Source of the DNA: BS750m-G4 sp964472195
GTDB lineage: Bacteria; Bacteroidota; Ignavibacteria; Tepidaquicellales; Tepidaquicellaceae
Length of the DNA: 27,827 nucleotides
NCBI GenBank assembly: GCA_964472195.1
Contig: CAYYJH010000035.1
Location: 1-27,827 of the forward strand
Direction of reading: 5' to 3'
How positions within the stretch are numbered: position 1 is the first letter of the stretch; each line of letters begins with the position of its first letter. The position numbers and the translations under genes are program-made. Shown one piece after another: positions 16,896 through 25,228 of the stretch. Below the pieces are notes generated by a model. The model searched no databases, was not told where the DNA came from, and worked only from the letters and a program-made list of their open reading frames with translations.

Positions 16896-17789
16896 TTGCT
16901 TATTATACGATTTAGCTTGAATAAAAAGTTAAAAGACATATTTGTAAAAAGTTTATTGAGTATTGCGGCATCTGCGAGTATTATAATCGTATTTTTAATT
17001 TTTGTTTTCCTATTCAAAGAAGCAATTCCATTTATATCAAACCCGGGAATAAACGAATTATTTAGTTCTAATTGGATCCCCGTATCATTTCAGAAAGAAC
17101 AATTTGGTATTTACCCTCTCTTATCTGGGTCAGTGCTTGTAACAGTAATAGCTACGGTGTTGTTAATTCCTTTCGGAGTAATAGTTGCAATTTATATTTC
17201 TGAAATAGCTATGGGTTTTGAAAGAGAAATTTTGAAACCTTTTATAGAAATATTAGCAGGTATACCATCGGTTGTTATAGGATTTTTCGGTCTTGTTGTA
17301 TTAAGCCCGATTCTTAAAGGAATGTTTAATTTAAATACCGGGCTTACAGCATTAACGGGTGCAGTTTTATTAGCATTGATGGCGATACCCACTGTTATAT
17401 CAATTTCTGAGGATGCAATTCGCAGTGTGCCAAAATCTTATAAAGAAGCATCTCTTGCCCTTGGTGCAAGTAAGCTGCAGACTATATTTAGAATTACTGT
17501 CCCCGCTGCACTACCGGGAGTAATAGCAGCGATAATGTTAGGAATGGGGCGTGTTATCGGTGAAACAATGGTTGTATTAATGGTAACCGGGAACGCTGCA
17601 AAAATATCATGGAATCCTTTTGATTCGGTTCGAACTATGACTGCAACTATAGCAGCAGAAATGGGAGAAGTAGCAGTTGGCAGTACACACTATTCTGCTC
17701 TTTTCTGGATTGGTATAATACTTATGATTATTACGTTTGGATTAAATATAGTAGCTCAAAAAGTTCTAAAAAAATATCAAATGAGATAA
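16896..17789 (+). CDS. pstC: Phosphate ABC transporter permease PstC
   Basis: The protein is 297 residues if it starts at the TTG at 16896. A second in-frame TTG at 16917 (MNKKLKDIF...) gives 290 residues and a more usual N-terminus. No ATG occurs before residue 100 or so, and neither TTG has a clear Shine-Dalgarno. The first helix is at about 20-40, and six membrane helices are expected. The MetI-type permease signature EASLALGASKLQTIFRITVP, which contacts the ATPase, is at about 185-204. It pairs with PstA to form the phosphate channel. It lies 26 bases after pstS and is separated from pstA by one base. Confidence 0.92.
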   Translation: MLIIRFSLNKKLKDIFVKSLLSIAASASIIIVFLIFVFLFKEAIPFISNPGINELFSSNWIPVSFQKEQFGIYPLLSGSVLVTVIATVLLIPFGVIVAIYISEIAMGFEREILKPFIEILAGIPSVVIGFFGLVVLSPILKGMFNLNTGLTALTGAVLLALMAIPTVISISEDAIRSVPKSYKEASLALGASKLQTIFRITVPAALPGVIAAIMLGMGRVIGETMVVLMVTGNAAKISWNPFDSVRTMTATIAAEMGEVAVGSTHYSALFWIGIILMIITFGLNIVAQKVLKKYQMR

Positions 17790-17790
17790 G

Positions 17791-18642
17791 GTGAAAAAAA
17801 GTGCATTAGAAAATATTGTATTCTGGTCGGTTAGGTTTATTACATACTCGATTGTTGTCATCATTAGCTACATAATTTTTGATATTGTTATAAAGGGAAT
17901 ACCAACATTAAGCATAGAATTCATAACTGGTTTTCCACGCCAAAGTGGTTCAGAAGGAGGAATATTACCGGCAATCGTAGGAACAATCTATCTTGTATCT
18001 GGTGCAATTATCATTTCAATGCCGTTAGGGATGGCATCCGCAATTTATTTGTCAGAATATGCAAAGCATGGAAGGTTCACCCGTACTATACGTCTTGCTA
18101 TTATTACACTTGCAGGTGTTCCCTCAATTGTGTTCGGACTTTTTGGATTGGGTTTGTTTGTAATTTTTCTTGGTTTCGGGGCTTCTATTATAGCAGGAAG
18201 TTTTACATTAGCGTTTATGATTTTACCTACGATTATTGTGTCCAGTGAGGAAGCGCTGCAAGCAGTACCAAAGTCCAATCGAGAAGGCAGTCTTGCCTTA
18301 GGAGCTACACAATGGCAGACAATTTATAAAAACGTGCTACCATATGCTTTACCCGGTATGTTTACCGGTTCGATTTTAGGAATAGGTCGTGCAGCGGGTG
18401 AGACTGCACCAATATTGTTGACAGTCGCAGCTTTTTTCCTGCCGAGGCTCCCCAGTTCTATATTCGACCAGGTAATGGCTTTGCCTTATCATCTTTATAT
18501 ATTAGCAACACAGCTTCCAGAAGTGGAAAAAGTGTTGCCTATGCAATATGGAACCGCTTTGGTATTATTAATACTCGTTTTAATTTTTAATTTAGCTGCA
18601 ATTTTTTTAAGAAGTTATTTCAGGAAAAAATATAAGTGGTAA
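17791..18642 (+). CDS. pstA: Phosphate ABC transporter permease PstA
   Basis: The 283-residue membrane protein is the partner of PstC. The GTG at 17791 is one base after the pstC stop and gives the expected N-terminal cytoplasmic stub before helix 1 (about 11-35). The permease loop EGSLALGATQWQTIYKNVLP is clear. The conserved LPRLPSSIFDQVMALPYHLY segment near the C-terminus is typical of PstA. Its last codons overlap the start of pstB by seven bases, so translation is coupled. Confidence 0.93.
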   Translation: MKKSALENIVFWSVRFITYSIVVIISYIIFDIVIKGIPTLSIEFITGFPRQSGSEGGILPAIVGTIYLVSGAIIISMPLGMASAIYLSEYAKHGRFTRTIRLAIITLAGVPSIVFGLFGLGLFVIFLGFGASIIAGSFTLAFMILPTIIVSSEEALQAVPKSNREGSLALGATQWQTIYKNVLPYALPGMFTGSILGIGRAAGETAPILLTVAAFFLPRLPSSIFDQVMALPYHLYILATQLPEVEKVLPMQYGTALVLLILVLIFNLAAIFLRSYFRKKYKW

Positions 18643-19403
18643 AATTTAATGATTCAAAAATAACGGTTGAAAACCTTAATTTTTATTACGGTCAGGTACA
18701 CGCACTTTTTGATATAAACATGAAGATACCTGAAAAAAAGGTGACTGCATTGATTGGTCCTTCTGGATGCGGAAAGTCTACTTTTTTACGTATGTTTAAT
18801 CGCATGAATGATATTATAGACGGAACACATCATACCGGTAATGTTCTAATCGATAATCGGGATATTTATAAAGATGGTATCGATATTGTTGCCCTAAGAA
18901 AAAAAGTAGGTATGGTTTTTCAGAAATCGAATCCATTTCCAAAGTCTGTTTTTGACAATGCGGCATATGGTCCAAGGATTCATGGAGTAAAGAATAAAGC
19001 AAATTTATGTGAAATTATTGAAAAGAGCTTGAAGGATGCGGCAATCTGGAATGAAGTTAAAGACCGTTTGGATGAAAACGCAATGGGACTATCAGGAGGA
19101 CAGCAGCAGCGATTATGTATTGCCCGTGCCCTGGCTGTTGAGCCACAAATCCTTTTAATGGATGAGCCTGCATCAGCTCTTGATCCAAAATCAACAGCAC
19201 GTATTGAAGATTTAATTAGTATACTAAAACAGAAATATACAATCGTTATAGTGACTCATAACATGCAGCAAGCATCACGTGTATCTGATTATACTGCCTT
19301 TTTTTATGAGGGTAAGTTAATAGAATACGATGATACGGATAAGATATTTAGAAATCCGGAAATAAAACAAACGGAAGATTATATCACGGGTAGATTCGGT
19401 TAA
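18636..19403 (+). CDS. pstB: Phosphate ABC transporter ATPase PstB
   Basis: The 255-residue ATPase powers PstCA. It has Walker A GPSGCGKST at 41-49, a Q-loop in MVFQ (Gln96), the signature LSGGQQQR at 152-159, Walker B ILLMDEP at 172-178 and the H-loop in VTHNM. The segment MVFQKSNPFPKSVFDN is the PstB-specific hallmark. The start is a GTG inside the end of pstA; the nearby ATG is out of frame. With PhoU it is also thought to relay transporter status to PhoR. Confidence 0.96.
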   Translation: MVKFNDSKITVENLNFYYGQVHALFDINMKIPEKKVTALIGPSGCGKSTFLRMFNRMNDIIDGTHHTGNVLIDNRDIYKDGIDIVALRKKVGMVFQKSNPFPKSVFDNAAYGPRIHGVKNKANLCEIIEKSLKDAAIWNEVKDRLDENAMGLSGGQQQRLCIARALAVEPQILLMDEPASALDPKSTARIEDLISILKQKYTIVIVTHNMQQASRVSDYTAFFYEGKLIEYDDTDKIFRNPEIKQTEDYITGRFG

Positions 19404-19417
19404 TAAAAAAATAAAAT

Positions 19418-20080
19418 ATGACAATACATTATCAAAGAGAAATAAATAAATTAAAGAAATTAATTCTTAGCGTTGCTGCAGAGGTTGAAGAAAGCTTGCA
19501 GTGCGCCATGAAATCTTTGACTGAACGCAGTGGAGCATTAGCCAAAAAAGTGTTAGAGAATGATGAAAAAATTGATATGAGGGAGATCGAGGTTGAAGAA
19601 GAATGTTTAAAAATATTGGCTTTACACCAACCGGTTGCTGTTGATTTACGATATATTATTGCAGTACTAAAAATAAATAATGACCTGGAAAGGATTGGTG
19701 ATTTAGCAGCAAATATAGCTGAAAGAGCTTTGTATCTTTGTACACAGCCTCCTGTGGAAATTCCTCCACCCATAATTAAAATGGCTGCAAATGTCAGGCA
19801 AATGTTGAAAAAAAGTATTGATGCATTGATAAATACTGATATAGAACTTGCAAACGAGGTCTGTGTTGCGGATGCAGTAGTAGATAAATTACATGCTTCA
19901 ATGTTTGATTACATAACAGTGGCTGTTAAAATATCTCCGGAAAGTTTTAATTCTAAATTACACTTATTGGGAGTCTCTCGATATTTAGAACGAATTGCTG
20001 ACCATACAACCAATATAGCTGAAGATGTCCTGTATATGGTTAAAGGAGATATCCACAGACATAAATATACATCACAATAG
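19418..20080 (+). CDS. phoU: Phosphate signalling protein PhoU
   Basis: The 220-residue, all-helical protein has two PhoU repeats. Each has the acidic metal-binding motif: DEKIDMREIEVEEECL with NNDLERIGDLAANIAERA in the first half, and ADAVVDKLHASMF with YLERIADHTTNIAEDV in the second. Length and order are standard. It links PstSCAB activity to PhoR and keeps the kinase off when phosphate is plentiful. It is 14 bases after pstB, last in the pst operon; its ATG has no clear Shine-Dalgarno. Confidence 0.95.
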   Translation: MTIHYQREINKLKKLILSVAAEVEESLQCAMKSLTERSGALAKKVLENDEKIDMREIEVEEECLKILALHQPVAVDLRYIIAVLKINNDLERIGDLAANIAERALYLCTQPPVEIPPPIIKMAANVRQMLKKSIDALINTDIELANEVCVADAVVDKLHASMFDYITVAVKISPESFNSKLHLLGVSRYLERIADHTTNIAEDVLYMVKGDIHRHKYTSQ

Positions 20081-20186
20081 TTTGTCGATTTTATCATTGA
20101 TAACTGCAATAAGTTGAATAAAATTATATTGTGTCAACTAGGAATTGCACAATTCTAAAAATTTGTATCTATATTTACTATTCGAA

Positions 20187-20219
20187 AAAATTGTTAGACT
20201 ATAGCAATTTTATTTTAGT
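20187..20219 (+). terminator. Weak AT-rich hairpin between phoU and the porin gene
   Basis: AAAATTG (20187-20193) and CAATTTT (20205-20211) flank an 11-base loop, followed by ATTTTAG. With only one G-C pair in the stem it is at best a leaky terminator, so read-through from phoU into the porin gene is possible. A 14-bp palindrome GAATTG-CA-CAATTC at 20142-20155 lies upstream. Confidence 0.25.
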
Positions 20220-20269
20220 AAGTTTAAATAAGCTGACACAAAAAATATTTTTCTAATTAAAAAACAAAA

Positions 20270-21331
20270 ATGAAAATATTAGCTTCTTTATTAATTCTAT
20301 TTGTATTCGTAAATGTTTCTCTGTCTCAGGAGAGCATTAAAAAAGATATTAAGCCTTCGGGGAAAGTCTGGGGTTATGTGTTTGGGGATTATTTCTATAA
20401 GGCAGGAGGAGACACTGTGGCAATTGGAAAGGGACTTTACTCTGATTACTCGAAGGATTTTAATGCTTTTGAATTTAGAAGGATTATACTCGGTTATGAT
20501 TATAATATAAGCGAGAATTTTGAAACGCGTTTATCTCTTGAATATGGAGGCACAGAACTAACTTCGAACTCTAAAAGAACTGTCTTTATTAAAACAGCAA
20601 GATTGGTTTGGAAGAACATTTTCAAGAATTCCAATATTGCAATTGGTTTAATAAAACCGCCGACGTTCGGATTTATCTCGGAAAAGTTCTGGGGCTACAG
20701 GAGTATCGAAAAGACAATACTTGACTTTCAGGGATCTCACTCAAGGGATCTTGGAATATCTTTGAGGGGTTCGTTTGATGATAACAAAGACTATGGATAC
20801 AATCTAATGATTGGAAACGGGAAAGGTAACAAACTTGAGAATAATAAGTACAAAAAGTTTTACGGACATTTGTTTTCGTATTTCCTTGATAAAAGCATTG
20901 TTCTCGTAGCATATTCCGATTATGAAAAAGTATCACCTGAAATGAGCAAAACAACTGTTAAAGGTTTTTTAGGATATCAAGCTGATAAGATAACAGCGAG
21001 TGTTGAGTCCTACCAGCAATTGCAGAAAAACTTTATTGGTGATAGTGCAGATTTTAAATCCTTTGGAGTAAGTGTCTTTGCCAGGGGAATTATAATTGAG
21101 GATAGACTGAATGCTTTTGGACGATTTGATTATTATGATCCGGATATCGAAAATTTAACATCGGGATTCAAACAAAATTTCTTTACTGTTGGTCTGGATA
21201 TAATACCGCACAAAAATGTTCACATTATGCCAAATGTATGGATTAAATCTTATATTGATAAAAGTATATCTAATACAGATATAAAAACCGACATTGTTCC
21301 AAGAATAACTTTTTGGTATATATATAAGTAA
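20270..21331 (+). CDS. Outer-membrane porin, possibly phosphate-selective (OprO/P-like)
   Basis: The 353-residue protein has a signal peptide (MKILASLLILFVFVNVSLSQ). The body alternates polar and hydrophobic strands as in a beta-barrel, for example FNAFEFRRIILGYDYNISE and FETRLSLEY. The early GYVFGDYFYKAGGDTV and FEFRRI segments and the length fit the OprO/P-like porins of Bacteroidota. Phosphate selectivity is inferred from its place after phoU and is not shown by any residue I can name. The usual terminal Phe is absent (it ends FWYIYK). There is no clear Shine-Dalgarno and no clear Pho box, so it may depend on read-through. Confidence 0.7.
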   Translation: MKILASLLILFVFVNVSLSQESIKKDIKPSGKVWGYVFGDYFYKAGGDTVAIGKGLYSDYSKDFNAFEFRRIILGYDYNISENFETRLSLEYGGTELTSNSKRTVFIKTARLVWKNIFKNSNIAIGLIKPPTFGFISEKFWGYRSIEKTILDFQGSHSRDLGISLRGSFDDNKDYGYNLMIGNGKGNKLENNKYKKFYGHLFSYFLDKSIVLVAYSDYEKVSPEMSKTTVKGFLGYQADKITASVESYQQLQKNFIGDSADFKSFGVSVFARGIIIEDRLNAFGRFDYYDPDIENLTSGFKQNFFTVGLDIIPHKNVHIMPNVWIKSYIDKSISNTDIKTDIVPRITFWYIYK

Positions 21332-21371
21332 AAATTTTTTAATAAAATTTCAAATAAAATTATTTATTAAT

Positions 21372-21408
21372 AAAAACAGCCCGATGATTTATTTCATTGG
21401 GCTGTTTT
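21372..21408. terminator. Bidirectional terminator between the porin gene and the zinc-ribbon operon
   Basis: A 15-bp stem (21373-21387 with 21394-21408, one G-T pair) with a 6-base loop has A runs on one side and T runs on the other. It lies between the convergent ends of the porin gene and the minus-strand operon. The minus-strand T tract is the better one. Confidence 0.88.
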
Positions 21409-21472
21409 GAAATTCTGTTTAATTATTTATGTCCGTTAATCTCTAGTTCGCAGGATTTTCTGACAGATAAGG

Positions 21473-22078
21473 TTATATCTGTATTCCTAATATCCCATCC
21501 TTTAACCTACTGTCAGAAAGTTTATAAAAGGGCACACCAAGTATTTCTAATGAATTAAATTGCATCTTGTATTTGAATGTCTTCATCGTATCACTTTTTT
21601 CAGCTTCTAAAGATATAAAAATAAATTCTGAGAGTTTTTTTGCATCTTCTTTCCCGTACGCAAAGCCTACAAGTTTTGCGTTATATTTCTGTGGTGAAGC
21701 AACAGGATGTTTCGCTGTGAATTGTGTAGCAAGATTTTTCATACTGTCGAGACTGCAGTAAAAAGCCGGAATGTAAAAAACAATATCGCCTGAGGACTTA
21801 TCTGTACCACCAAAAAGATTCCGGATGAAAGCACCGCTCGCTTTCCGTTCTAAAATTTCCACATGTGATTTTATGAGCCAGAAGGGTTTGTAAATTAATT
21901 CACCTTCGGAACGTATGGCAGCAGCAGCAAAGTTTATTTCAATTGGTTTTAATTCGTTTTCGATTATCTCAAAGCCACTGCCGCAGCTCGTGCAGTATGT
22001 TATGTTATCGTTTACTTCTACTACAAGTCCGCTATCGCAATTCTTGCAATTAACGGCAACTAATTTAAAGTCTGACAC
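21473..22078 (-). CDS. Soluble zinc-ribbon protein of the SPFH operon
   Basis: The 201-residue protein is of unrecognised function. It begins with a four-cysteine zinc ribbon (Cys11, Cys14, Cys29, Cys32; CxxC-N14-CxxC), the same spacing as in its two downstream-strand relatives. No transmembrane segment is seen. A conserved-looking IYKPFW motif at about 62-67 and YIPAFY at about 102-107 recall proline-aromatic motifs in the other two, suggesting a shared beta-rich domain. It is the last gene of the operon, 47 bases after the 382-residue gene, and ends at the bidirectional terminator. It may be a soluble paralogue that binds the same partners as the membrane forms. Confidence 0.75.
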   Translation of the reverse strand: MSDFKLVAVNCKNCDSGLVVEVNDNITYCTSCGSGFEIIENELKPIEINFAAAAIRSEGELIYKPFWLIKSHVEILERKASGAFIRNLFGGTDKSSGDIVFYIPAFYCSLDSMKNLATQFTAKHPVASPQKYNAKLVGFAYGKEDAKKLSEFIFISLEAEKSDTMKTFKYKMQFNSLEILGVPFYKLSDSRLKDGILGIQI

Positions 22079-22125
22079 TTTTTATGAAAAATTATATTGT
22101 TAATAATTGTATTTAGCATGTTTGA

Positions 22126-23274
22126 TTATCTTCTCATACCTCTAAGAATACTTCCGACAACAGAACCCACAACTAAAGCTGTCCCTGCATTCTTTACCAC
22201 TGCCATCGAATCTATAGATGTTTTCCCGACTTGAATTGTACCTTTCTTTTTTTTCTTTTTAATTATCCCTGTGCCTTCTTCAATTTCGCCTCCGTATCTG
22301 AATTTTCTGTACCCTGCTATCATTATAGTTATACCAAAAATTAATGCAAGTATATAAATAACGAAGGTTCCTTCTTCAAAAGCTTCGATGGCAGAGAATG
22401 CCCCAAACAGTGTAGCGAGATACATTCCAACACCAATTCCTAAAATTCCCATGATAGCCCTGTAAAGATTATTACCGGGTGCTTTGCCATAACAGGTACT
22501 TCCATCTTCGCCGTCGATAACAACCTGGTAGGTTCTGTTCTTAAAGTTATAACGTGTTACCCACAATGGATAATAAACTACACTGATGTTTTCTCTGACA
22601 ATGTCATAATATTCGAAGTTTATTCTGTCAACTCTTGCAGAATTTCTTGCATCATTAACGAACTGTTGTTTAGCTGCTTCTGAAACCTTGCTTTCGGAGG
22701 ATATTATATTGAATATCATACCCTCTTGCTGTAATGTTTCAAAATCGACAGGATGAAGCTCGTCGCCTGCAAGGTTTACTTTCTGTACTCCTAATTCTGA
22801 TATATCGCATGCAGCGAATGTATTGTCGTAAGGTCGCTGGATTTTTCTTTCGACATCAACATAATAAGTCTGAACCCTGTTGTTCACGGTTCTTGTCCTC
22901 TTCTCCTGACCGAATATCCAGCCTACCACATCGGCACGAACTCTCCAGTATGGAATGTAAACAAGAAAAACGTCTTCTATCTTCGAGTTTGCTTTTAGAC
23001 CTCTTGCTTTTGCTAATCCTTTACCTAGCCACTTGTATGCTCTGTTTATAGCTTCGTCACGACTTAAAACTTTCGGTACGTAAAACTTCAGTGCTCCGCT
23101 TTCACCTTTAGTTGTAAGCAGTGTTCCGCAATACTTACAGTTAAATGTTATTACACCTTCCCTGAGATCTAACTCACCGCTGCAAGCAGGGCAGGTGATT
23201 CCTTTTATTATCTTTTCTTTCTTTAAAGTGATTGCCTGTTTTGTCGCGGCTTCTTTATCCTGAAAATCTTCCAT
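22126..23274 (-). CDS. Zinc-ribbon membrane protein (YdjG/YdjH-like)
   Basis: The 382-residue protein has a zinc ribbon (Cys28, Cys31, Cys46, Cys49), then a long soluble domain with two proline-aromatic motifs (IPYW at 107-110, YYPLW at 234-238). Two transmembrane helices follow (about 271-296 and 302-322). A lysine-rich stretch (341-344) and a Gly/Ala/Val-rich hydrophobic tail (about 363-378) ending in RGMRR complete it. Zinc-ribbon membrane proteins next to an SPFH gene recall Bacillus YdjG and YdjH, which recruit a PspA homologue to the membrane. That comparison rests on architecture and neighbourhood, not on alignment. It starts 7 bases after the 275-residue gene. Confidence 0.78.
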   Translation of the reverse strand: MEDFQDKEAATKQAITLKKEKIIKGITCPACSGELDLREGVITFNCKYCGTLLTTKGESGALKFYVPKVLSRDEAINRAYKWLGKGLAKARGLKANSKIEDVFLVYIPYWRVRADVVGWIFGQEKRTRTVNNRVQTYYVDVERKIQRPYDNTFAACDISELGVQKVNLAGDELHPVDFETLQQEGMIFNIISSESKVSEAAKQQFVNDARNSARVDRINFEYYDIVRENISVVYYPLWVTRYNFKNRTYQVVIDGEDGSTCYGKAPGNNLYRAIMGILGIGVGMYLATLFGAFSAIEAFEEGTFVIYILALIFGITIMIAGYRKFRYGGEIEEGTGIIKKKKKKGTIQVGKTSIDSMAVVKNAGTALVVGSVVGSILRGMRR

Positions 23275-23281
23275 GTATTTT

Positions 23282-24109
23282 TTAAACTTTTTTAGCTATT
23301 AAGTATGCTATGAAAATTAATGGTAATGAAACAAGAAAATATCCAAATATCTTTATTACCTCCCCAGTCAATAAAGCTGCTTGATATCCTTCGCTTGATC
23401 CTAAAGCAAAGAATGCAATAACAAATGATAATATGCTGACAATAAAGAATGCGAAAATACTTGCTCCGAATAACATTCTAAACGGTACCTCACTTTTTGC
23501 AGGCCAGATATTTGCATAAACTTTTCCCGATGATGCTTCAACCATTGCCGTATATTGTGAACCTTTATAATTGTAATAGGTTTGGTAAAACGGGATATGA
23601 ACGAGGTTTGATTCCTGTATAGTGTCTTCTTTTACTCCTGTTTGAGTCAACCAGCTTTTAGCAGAATCATAAAGAACATCGGGTGTAATGAAATCTTTAA
23701 TGTTATATTCTTTCTTGTGAAAGACCTTTAAGTTTCCAGCCGGTATTTGTATGTTTTTAATTTCTGATATCGGTGTTGAATAAGCGGGCTGAAGATGAAT
23801 CTTGTCAACATTTGCTTCTTTTGTTTTAAAATACCACAAAGGGAAATAATAAAAATAAGTTGTTGATATCTGTGCGTCCTTGTCGAGGTCCTTGACGTGA
23901 AAGTTACCCGCCATCCATCTTCTTACATTACCGATTGCCTGTTCCTGGCTGAAATTCGAAGTTAATAAATAATGATTGACAACCTTTCTTTTATCGATGT
24001 ATATTGCAGAACCGCAGAATTCACATTCAAGAAATCTTTCATCAGTGGGAATCTTGTTCTCACCGGCACACTGCGGACAAATGATTGTAGACGATGTAAT
24101 CGTTTCCAT
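23282..24109 (-). CDS. Zinc-ribbon membrane protein, paralogue of the 382-residue protein
   Basis: The 275-residue protein has an N-terminal zinc ribbon (Cys11, Cys14, Cys29, Cys32), and a soluble region with YYFPLW (about 87-92) and HIPFYQTYYNYKG (about 171-183). Two transmembrane helices end it (about 212-235 and 250-272). Both the motif order and the phrase EAINRAYKWL / QAIGNVRRWM after the ribbon show it is related to the 382-residue neighbour. The topology puts the ribbon and soluble domain on one side of the inner membrane, probably the cytoplasm. It is 46 bases after the SPFH gene. Specific function is unknown. Confidence 0.78.
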   Translation of the reverse strand: METITSSTIICPQCAGENKIPTDERFLECEFCGSAIYIDKRKVVNHYLLTSNFSQEQAIGNVRRWMAGNFHVKDLDKDAQISTTYFYYFPLWYFKTKEANVDKIHLQPAYSTPISEIKNIQIPAGNLKVFHKKEYNIKDFITPDVLYDSAKSWLTQTGVKEDTIQESNLVHIPFYQTYYNYKGSQYTAMVEASSGKVYANIWPAKSEVPFRMLFGASIFAFFIVSILSFVIAFFALGSSEGYQAALLTGEVIKIFGYFLVSLPLIFIAYLIAKKV

Positions 24110-24155
24110 TTGGTAAAAATAAATTTTATGCGTTTACTTGTATCAGTGTTAAAGG

Positions 24156-25187
24156 TCAGAGCTTTGCTAACAGGTCTTTCTTTTTCGCATCGAATTCTTC
24201 TTGGGTTATCAATCCGCCTTCTTTCATTTTCCCGAGTTTTTCAATAGTGCTCATAATTTCTTCTGAGCTCATCTTTTCTTCTTTTTTCTCATCCTTTTTT
24301 TCTACCTTCTTCTCTTCCTTTTCATCACCCGATTTCTTTTGCTGCTGCATATTTTGCATTGATTGTGTCATCATATTTGCCATACCCATACCGGCTCCCA
24401 GACCTGCACCGACCCCGGCAATACCTCCTGCATCGCTTTCAGCAGCTTTTTCGATTGCGCTTGCGGTTTTGTATTTCATGTAAGCGTCAAGGTCTCCGAT
24501 CGCACCCATTGCACTTCTTTCATTGATCTTCTCCTGAACTTCTTCCGGCGGAACTATACCCGCAATTATCATATCGGTTAGCTCGATTCCCATTGCATTG
24601 AAGAAATCGGTAACTTCAGCTTTAACCCCGGATTCAATCTGCGGGTAAAACTGCCCGAGTTCAAAGACAGTCTTTAAATTTTTCCCGAGAACAGAATTTA
24701 ATCTTGAAACGATACCATCTCTAAGGTAATCTTCAATTTCATTCGTTGTATATAGACCCTGGGTGGAAACTATCTCAACCATAAACTGTCTTGGGTCTTT
24801 TATCCTTATAGAAAATTTCCCGGATGCTCTTAACTGAACATAATTGAGTTCTGCATCACGGAAATTAATCGGAGATTTCGTTCCCCATTTCAGGTCGATA
24901 AACTTTTTCATTGCAATGAAGTAAACCTGAGCCTGGAAGGGTGACGTTCCTCCGAAAGGAAGGCTGATAAGTTTTGTAAGTAACGGAATGTTTTCAGTTG
25001 TTAATGTGTGTCTTCCCGGTCCAAACACGTCGAGTATTTTTCCGTCTCTGTAAAATACAGCATTCTGTGAATCCTGTACTATAAGCTGTGTACCGAGTCT
25101 CATCGAAGATGAACCATCCTGTGGTTCCCTGTGAACCATTGCTTTTCCTGTCTCATCGAAATATTTTAATACATCTATTAGTGCCAT
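24156..25187 (-). CDS. SPFH/Band-7 (stomatin-prohibitin-like) protein with C-terminal SHOCT domain
   Basis: The 343-residue protein matches the YdjI-like stomatin/prohibitin group. The SPFH domain spans about 30-220 (QLIVQDSQNAVFYRDGK, FGPGRHTL, then GIELTDMIIAGIVPPEEVQEKI). A Gly/Ala/Met-rich stretch (about 253-280) could bind membrane. A Lys/Glu-rich linker (284-306) leads to a SHOCT-type domain (about 309-343; KLGKMKEGGLITQEEFDAKKKDLL). Close relatives often end in a zinc ribbon instead; here the ribbons are on separate neighbouring proteins. SPFH proteins form ring-like membrane scaffolds. It is the second gene of the operon, 41 bases after the coiled-coil gene. Confidence 0.88.
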   Translation of the reverse strand: MALIDVLKYFDETGKAMVHREPQDGSSSMRLGTQLIVQDSQNAVFYRDGKILDVFGPGRHTLTTENIPLLTKLISLPFGGTSPFQAQVYFIAMKKFIDLKWGTKSPINFRDAELNYVQLRASGKFSIRIKDPRQFMVEIVSTQGLYTTNEIEDYLRDGIVSRLNSVLGKNLKTVFELGQFYPQIESGVKAEVTDFFNAMGIELTDMIIAGIVPPEEVQEKINERSAMGAIGDLDAYMKYKTASAIEKAAESDAGGIAGVGAGLGAGMGMANMMTQSMQNMQQQKKSGDEKEEKKVEKKDEKKEEKMSSEEIMSTIEKLGKMKEGGLITQEEFDAKKKDLLAKL

Positions 25188-25228
25188 TTTTAAATCCTCT
25201 TTTTATGTTAAAATAAGTTGTGTGTTTT

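Noticed and set aside
20132..20177. Degenerate Pho box array before the porin gene
   Set aside because: Positions 20132, 20143 and 20154 are at 11-bp steps before a TATATTTA, but the heptamers do not match CTAACAC and the final spacing is 16, not 15.
20191..20197. Reverse-strand CTAACAA copy near the porin gene
   Set aside because: It is a single copy with no neighbours at 11 bp; not enough for a PhoB site.
24284..24306. Low-complexity charged repeat in the SPFH gene as a possible assembly fault
   Set aside because: The Lys/Glu linker is in frame and leads into an intact SHOCT-type domain, so it is a natural linker.
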